From Gp6-AA40 sp035293405 (GTDB taxonomy: Bacteria; Acidobacteriota; Vicinamibacteria; Vicinamibacterales; UBA2999): a stretch of DNA of 64,000 bases. The translations under genes were made by a program, and so were the position numbers. The notes below the pieces were generated by a model. That model worked only from the letters and a program-made list of their open reading frames with translations. It ran no database searches and was not told the DNA's origin. Positions 59,879-64,000 of this stretch are shown here, piece after piece. The stretch is from NCBI GenBank assembly GCA_035293405.1, contig DATDOE010000122.1, positions 62,001 through 126,000 of the forward strand, written 5' to 3'. How positions within the stretch are numbered: position 1 is the first letter of the stretch; each line of letters begins with the position of its first letter.

Positions 59879-60840
59879 CAGACGGCCACCGCCTCGCGGC
59901 GCGTACGCAACAGCATGCCGACCAGAGGAGACAGCGTGGCCATCAACTCCGGCGTTGGATGAATCCGATCGGTGAGCGCGGCCCCCTGCGTCGGGTCGAT
60001 GGGCTCCACGCTGGCTTCCATCCGCTCCTCGAGCGTCCGCCGTGCCAGGTCCACGGCCCCAGGAGTTCGTCCGAGGCCGCCCAGCAGAATGCGGGCGAAG
60101 CCGCGGCCGCTCAGCCTGTCCTGGTAGTACATCGCCGTCTGGTGCACGACGTCCTGCAGATCTTCCTCGTCATCCTCCGCACGGTTCCGGAAGAAGATCA
60201 CGTCTTCCCCACGCAGAATCACGATCGATGTGTATTCCGGGCGCATGTGCACGAGCAGCCAGTCGCCGGTCGCCGCAGGGCCGGAGCTCAGGAACAGGTT
60301 CACCACCGCCAGCGTCGACAGGTCGACGAGCCCGGCTTCGATGCCGGCCTCCTCACACACGCTTTCGTACTCGCGAATGGTCTCTCGTCGCGCGGCCACG
60401 ACGACGAACTCGCTGCCCTCGGGGCCCCGGGAGCCGAGACTCGATGTCAGCGACGCATCCTCGATCGGGAACGGCGTCGACTTCTTGATTTGCCAGCGGA
60501 TCAACTGATCGAGATCGTCTCGACGGGCCGGGGTCTTGTCGAAGCGCACGAGCGACACCTTGGCCGCGAGATCGGGGATGACGAGCGCCACTCGACGGGG
60601 ACGCACGCCCACGCTCTCGCAGGCGGCGCGCAAGGCGCGGACCACGGCATCACGGTCGGGGAGATTCGCCGACAGCAGCGAGGGCACCACGGCACCGACG
60701 GGGAGCGGTTCAACTGCGTACCCCTGCACGACGGCGTTCTGTCCGCGTCCACCCAGCACGGCAATCGATACTGCCTCGGGGGCAATCTCAATCGCCGCGT
60801 CGAGCGGCGGGCTGGCAAGCCATGTGGCAAGGAGGCTCAT
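59878..60840 (-). CDS. pilM: PilM-like actin-fold protein
   Basis: A 320-residue actin-like protein. It has an N-terminal IEIAPEAVSIAVLGG, then RRVALVIPDLAAKVSLVRFD, LIRWQIKKSTPFPIEDA, the phosphate-binding area DWLLVHMRPEYTSIVILRGED and the C-terminal FARILLGGLGRTPGAVDLAR. It binds the N-terminus of PilN and connects to the ATPase in type IV pilus machines. Overlaps gspE/pilB by 4 bases and pilN by 1 base. Confidence 0.9.
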   Translation of the reverse strand: MSLLATWLASPPLDAAIEIAPEAVSIAVLGGRGQNAVVQGYAVEPLPVGAVVPSLLSANLPDRDAVVRALRAACESVGVRPRRVALVIPDLAAKVSLVRFDKTPARRDDLDQLIRWQIKKSTPFPIEDASLTSSLGSRGPEGSEFVVVAARRETIREYESVCEEAGIEAGLVDLSTLAVVNLFLSSGPAATGDWLLVHMRPEYTSIVILRGEDVIFFRNRAEDDEEDLQDVVHQTAMYYQDRLSGRGFARILLGGLGRTPGAVDLARRTLEERMEASVEPIDPTQGAALTDRIHPTPELMATLSPLVGMLLRTRREAVAV

Positions 60841-62459
60841 TCGACGAATGTCACCTTATTGATCTCACGCAGCGTCGTGAGCCCGGTGAAGACCTTCTCG
60901 ACAGCAGATTCCCTGAGGAACCGCATGCCTTCTTCGTGCGCGGCTTTCTTGATATCCGAGGCGGGGCGCCGTTCAAGGATCATCTCACGGATGCGATCCG
61001 ACAAGTTCAGCAGTTCGCAGATGGCCGTGCGTCCCTTGAACCCCGTGCCGCCGCACTCGATGCATCCAGCGCCCTCGTAGAACCGCTGCGTCTCAGCCAG
61101 AGACGGCTGCAGCCCCGCTTCTTCCAGCATTTTCGGATCGACGCGCGTGAGGCGCTTGCAGTGCGCACAGATGAGCCGGACCAGCCGCTGCGCCATCACA
61201 CAGTTCAGCGCCGACACGAATTGGTACGGCTCGACACCCATGTTCAGAAAGCGACCCAGCACATCCACGACGTTGTTCGCATGAACCGTCGTGAAGACGA
61301 GGTGGCCGGTCAGCGCGGATTGGATGGCAATCTGGGCCGTCTCCGGATCGCGAATCTCGCCCACCATGATCTTGTCGGGGTCGTGGCGAAGGATGGACCG
61401 TAGGCCGCGCGCGAACGTCAGGCCCTTCTTCTCGTTGATCGGGATCTGCGTGATTCCCCTGAGCTGATACTCGACCGGATCCTCAATCGTGACGATCTTG
61501 TCCTCGACGGACTTGATCTCCGACAGCGCCGCGTAGAGCGTCGTTGTCTTGCCAGATCCGGTCGGTCCGGTGACGAGCACCATCCCGTACGGCTCACGGA
61601 TGTACTTGCGGAATCGCCGGAGCTCCAGCTCCGGGAATCCCAGGATGTCGAGCTTGAGCTCGGTGAACTGCTCGCTGATCGATTCCTTGTCGAGGATGCG
61701 GATGACCGCATCTTCACCGTGCACGCTCGGCATGATCGACACACGGAAGTCGATTGTCTTGCCCGGCATCCTGACCTTGAACCGGCCATCCTGCGGGACG
61801 CGCTTCTCGGCGATGTCGAGCTCCGCCATGACCTTGACGCGCGAGATGATCGAGCTGTGAAACTGCTTCCCGATCGGCCGCATGGCCGCCTGCAGCACGC
61901 CATCGATCCGGTACTTCACGTGCACCGCATCGTCGCCGGTCTCGATGTGAATGTCGCTGGCGCGCCGCTGGATCGCGGTGTAGATGGTGGAGTCCACGAG
62001 CTTGATGATCGGGCTGATATCACTCGTGAGACGTTCGACGGTCAGGTTCTCTTCGCCGGTTTCGTCTTCCTTGAGGACCTGAAGCTCGAACCCCTCGGTG
62101 GCTTCCTCGAGGACCCGCTGGGAGCTCTCGCTCTTTTTCAGAATCGATTGGATGGCCGACGGGGCGCCCACCGTCACCTTGATCGGCGTCCGGAGAATCA
62201 CACCGAGCTCGTCGATCATCGGCAGATCGGTCGGGTCGGACACCACGATGACGAGCGACTTGGCTTCCCGGCGATGCGGCACGAAGCCGTAACGCAACAT
62301 GAGGTCGGCGGGTATCGATCGGAACAGGTCCTGATCAATCCGGAACTCGTCCATGTCGACGAATTCGAGGCGATACCGCTCGGCCACGGTCCTGGCGCGC
62401 GCCACTTCCTCGGAGTGGTCCTCCGGATTCGGCAGCAGATCCGCTGAGGCACTTGCCAT
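60837..62459 (-). CDS. GspE/PilB-type secretion ATPase
   Basis: Hexameric cytoplasmic ATPase that drives pilin or pseudopilin assembly. The 540-residue protein has an N-terminal MshEN/T2SSE_N domain (about 15-120). The C-terminal ATPase domain carries Walker A TGPTGSGKTTTLYAAL (Lys304), the Asp box DKIVTIEDPVEYQL, Walker B DPDKIMVGEIRDPETA and the His box LTGHLVFTTVHANN. The zinc-binding CxxC pairs are CAHC and CIEC. It follows the gspF stop immediately (adjacent bases) and overlaps pilM by 4 bases. Confidence 0.95.
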   Translation of the reverse strand: MASASADLLPNPEDHSEEVARARTVAERYRLEFVDMDEFRIDQDLFRSIPADLMLRYGFVPHRREAKSLVIVVSDPTDLPMIDELGVILRTPIKVTVGAPSAIQSILKKSESSQRVLEEATEGFELQVLKEDETGEENLTVERLTSDISPIIKLVDSTIYTAIQRRASDIHIETGDDAVHVKYRIDGVLQAAMRPIGKQFHSSIISRVKVMAELDIAEKRVPQDGRFKVRMPGKTIDFRVSIMPSVHGEDAVIRILDKESISEQFTELKLDILGFPELELRRFRKYIREPYGMVLVTGPTGSGKTTTLYAALSEIKSVEDKIVTIEDPVEYQLRGITQIPINEKKGLTFARGLRSILRHDPDKIMVGEIRDPETAQIAIQSALTGHLVFTTVHANNVVDVLGRFLNMGVEPYQFVSALNCVMAQRLVRLICAHCKRLTRVDPKMLEEAGLQPSLAETQRFYEGAGCIECGGTGFKGRTAICELLNLSDRIREMILERRPASDIKKAAHEEGMRFLRESAVEKVFTGLTTLREINKVTFVE

Positions 62460-63668
62460 CTAGGTCCCCACCACCGACGCCAGCTCGAAGAGCGGCATGT
62501 ACAACGCGAGCACCACGGCCGCGATGACGATGCCCATGATCACGAGCATGACCGGCTCAATCATCTTGGTGACCCGTTCGACTTCGGTTTCGATCTCCTC
62601 GTCATAGAACTCGGCCAGGCTGTTCAGCATTTCCTGGAGCGCGCCGGTGGATTCGCCGACCTCGACCATCTTCACCGCCACGTCCGGGAACACACTGCGC
62701 GCCCGCAGGGCGGCCGAAAAGCTCTGGCCTTCCTGGACGCGTCTGCGCACCTCGTCCAGCGCATCGCTCATGTATCGGTTCGAGGTCGATCGAACACCAA
62801 TCTCGATGGCGTTGACCAGCGGGATGCCACCGCTCAGGAGCGTCGAGAGCATTCGTGCCAACTGCGCTGTGAAGAACTTCCGCGCGGTCTCACCTGCCCA
62901 GGGCACCAAGAGGATCCACTTATCCAGAAGGGCACGTTGCGACGGCTGACGGCTCCAGAAGACGGCCGCGATCACCAAACCGACGCTCACCGGCACGATG
63001 ATCCAGATGTTCCCCACCAGCGCGTTTGAAAAGCCGACGATGACCCTCGTCAGCAGCGGCAACGGCCGGTCGAAGTTGGCGTAGAAGTCCGAAAACTTCG
63101 GAATGACCAGCACCACGATGACCCCGACGAGGATGGTCATCATGGCCATGAGGATTGCGGGATAGATCAACGCGGATATGGTCCGTCGACGGGCGGCACC
63201 GATCAGCTTCTCGTAGGCGACGTAGCGGCGAATCACCGAGTCGAGGTTGCCGCTCCGCTCCCCTGCCATCAATGACGCCGTATAGACCGCCGGGAACAGA
63301 TCGCCATGCTCCGCGAAGGCGTCGGACAGCGCGGTGCCGCTCCTGACTTTCTCATGCACGCCATCGAGGACGGTCTTGAACATCGGGTTCGCGACACGCT
63401 GGCGCAGGATCTCCAGTGACTGGACGAGTGGCATCCCCGCCTTGAGCAGAGTGGCCAACTCCTGATTGAAGACGAGGAACTCCTGACGGCTGACCCGCCG
63501 GCGTGGCGTACTGGCCGACCAGCCGGGCACCCAACTGCGGGGCTGGAGGGAGAGTACAAAGAGGCCTTTCTCCTCCAGATCGCGACGCAACCGGGCCTCA
63601 CTGTCGGCGATATAAACGCCTTCTACGACCTCACCGGTAGCGGTGCCGAGGCGGCAGCGGAACTCCAT
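62460..63668 (-). CDS. GspF/PilC-type inner-membrane platform protein
   Basis: Polytopic platform protein of the secretion machine. The 402-residue protein has two T2SSF domains (about 65-190 and 270-390; RQEFLVFNQELATLLKAGMP and FFTAQLARMLSTLLSGGIPL). Membrane helices are at about 175-195, 218-240 and 370-392. The N-terminal block MEFRCRLGTATGEVVEGVY is standard. ATG 63668 is preferred over GTG 63710, which would overlap the preceding gene. It is the first complete gene of the minus-strand operon. Confidence 0.93.
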   Translation of the reverse strand: MEFRCRLGTATGEVVEGVYIADSEARLRRDLEEKGLFVLSLQPRSWVPGWSASTPRRRVSRQEFLVFNQELATLLKAGMPLVQSLEILRQRVANPMFKTVLDGVHEKVRSGTALSDAFAEHGDLFPAVYTASLMAGERSGNLDSVIRRYVAYEKLIGAARRRTISALIYPAILMAMMTILVGVIVVLVIPKFSDFYANFDRPLPLLTRVIVGFSNALVGNIWIIVPVSVGLVIAAVFWSRQPSQRALLDKWILLVPWAGETARKFFTAQLARMLSTLLSGGIPLVNAIEIGVRSTSNRYMSDALDEVRRRVQEGQSFSAALRARSVFPDVAVKMVEVGESTGALQEMLNSLAEFYDEEIETEVERVTKMIEPVMLVIMGIVIAAVVLALYMPLFELASVVGT

Positions 63669-63690
63669 TCCCCAGTTTAGACCTCCAGGC

Positions 63691-64000
63691 CTATTGTTTC
63701 GGCTCGACAAACGCGCGGAATACCCGCACGCCCAGTTCTCTGGGATCCAAGCTCTTCAATTGAGGGATGCTTGCGGGCACGAACGTCTTGTCGACGACGA
63801 CGGCCATATCGACGGTTTCGCCAGTCCCAAATTGCGCCGCGCTCAGCGGAATACGGCGCAATTCACGACGCCCTGGGGGGAGGTCGAACGAATCGACCAC
63901 GGATGGACCGACCTTGATCTCAACCTTCTGAGGCTCGGCAAAGGCCCTCGCCGGCTGATCGAGCTCAATCATGAACAGCGCATCCTGCTTCGGGTTTCGA
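63691..64000 (-). CDS. C-terminal fragment of an unrecognised protein (5' end outside window)
   Basis: The frame is open to the window edge (102 residues visible), with RNPKQDALF before the first Met at 63972. The visible part is beta-rich with VEIKVGPSVVDSFDLPPGRRE, described as residues about 26-46 with key VDSFDLPPG, and ends DPRELGVRVFRAFVEPKQ. No family is recognised. It ends 22 bases before the gspF ATG and could be a larger membrane-associated or glycan-related protein; that is a guess. Confidence 0.6.
   Translation of the reverse strand, partial: RNPKQDALFMIELDQPARAFAEPQKVEIKVGPSVVDSFDLPPGRRELRRIPLSAAQFGTGETVDMAVVVDKTFVPASIPQLKSLDPRELGVRVFRAFVEPKQ

Noticed and set aside
1..64000. Canonical parS, tRNA, rRNA, CRISPR array, insertion sequence or prophage
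   Set aside because: I looked for TGTTTCACGTGAAACA-type sites, repeat-spacer arrays, transposase motifs and tRNA-like cloverleaves by eye and saw none; a covariance or profile search was not possible.

Overview
The window is a gene-dense, GC-rich bacterial chromosome segment of about 50 protein genes with very short intergenic gaps. I see no RNA gene, insertion sequence, prophage or CRISPR array. Several things together suggest an Acidobacteriota chromosome, probably of the Vicinamibacteria type: a complete Tol-Pal set and LPS-transport (Lpt) genes, so a diderm envelope; a pilMNOP/secretin/pseudopilin secretion-type cluster; a regulatory PTS with HPr kinase; and a secreted protein of the DGKP-repeat kind that is common in that phylum. 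The taxonomic call is inference from gene content, not a computed placement.

Layout. 1-2994: tsaB (5' end outside the window), rimI, a DUF465 protein, psd and pssA. 3034-11634: a 1,321-residue NtrY-like sensor kinase (minus), a membrane protein and a PLP aminotransferase (plus), then two exported proteins (minus). 11711-29482: a long same-strand run, guaA-dnaE-accA-recJ-lptCA-lptB-rpoN-hpf-hprK-rapZ-EIIA(Man)-ptsH-ptsI-cupin, combining replication and repair, lipid synthesis, LPS export and a permease-less regulatory PTS. 29548-35072 (minus): ssb, then the tolQRABpal-cpoB operon behind a good sigma70 promoter. 35185-40526 (plus): recN, miaB, a DUF151 nuclease-like gene and a parAB pair preceded by a perfect 18-bp palindrome and a strong promoter. 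40742-47875: a GH57 glycosidase, a fused LptF-LptG permease, a PHP-domain hydrolase and xerD. 47953-52801: a cell-wall recycling island with murQ, a BadF-type sugar kinase, nagB, a GHL10-like protein and a serine hydrolase. 52852-63668 (minus): an eleven-gene type IV pilus/type II secretion-like operon with a TPR-secretin-cohesin fusion, three pseudopilin-like genes and an Ig/PKD lipoprotein. A gene fragment of unknown function closes the window.

How the genes work together. Envelope biogenesis dominates. PssA and Psd would make phosphatidylethanolamine and AccA feeds fatty-acid synthesis. LptB with the fused LptC/A-like and LptFG proteins would export LPS. Tol-Pal couples the membranes, and the murQ/nagB/kinase island recycles peptidoglycan sugars. 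HprK, HPr (with His15 and Ser46), EI and EIIA(Man) form a phosphorelay without a visible sugar permease, next to rpoN and rapZ. Five gene junctions carry unrelated short direct repeats (7-mers, a 16-mer, a GGGAGA tract and a GCGAAA-type tract), a recurrent feature that coding does not explain.
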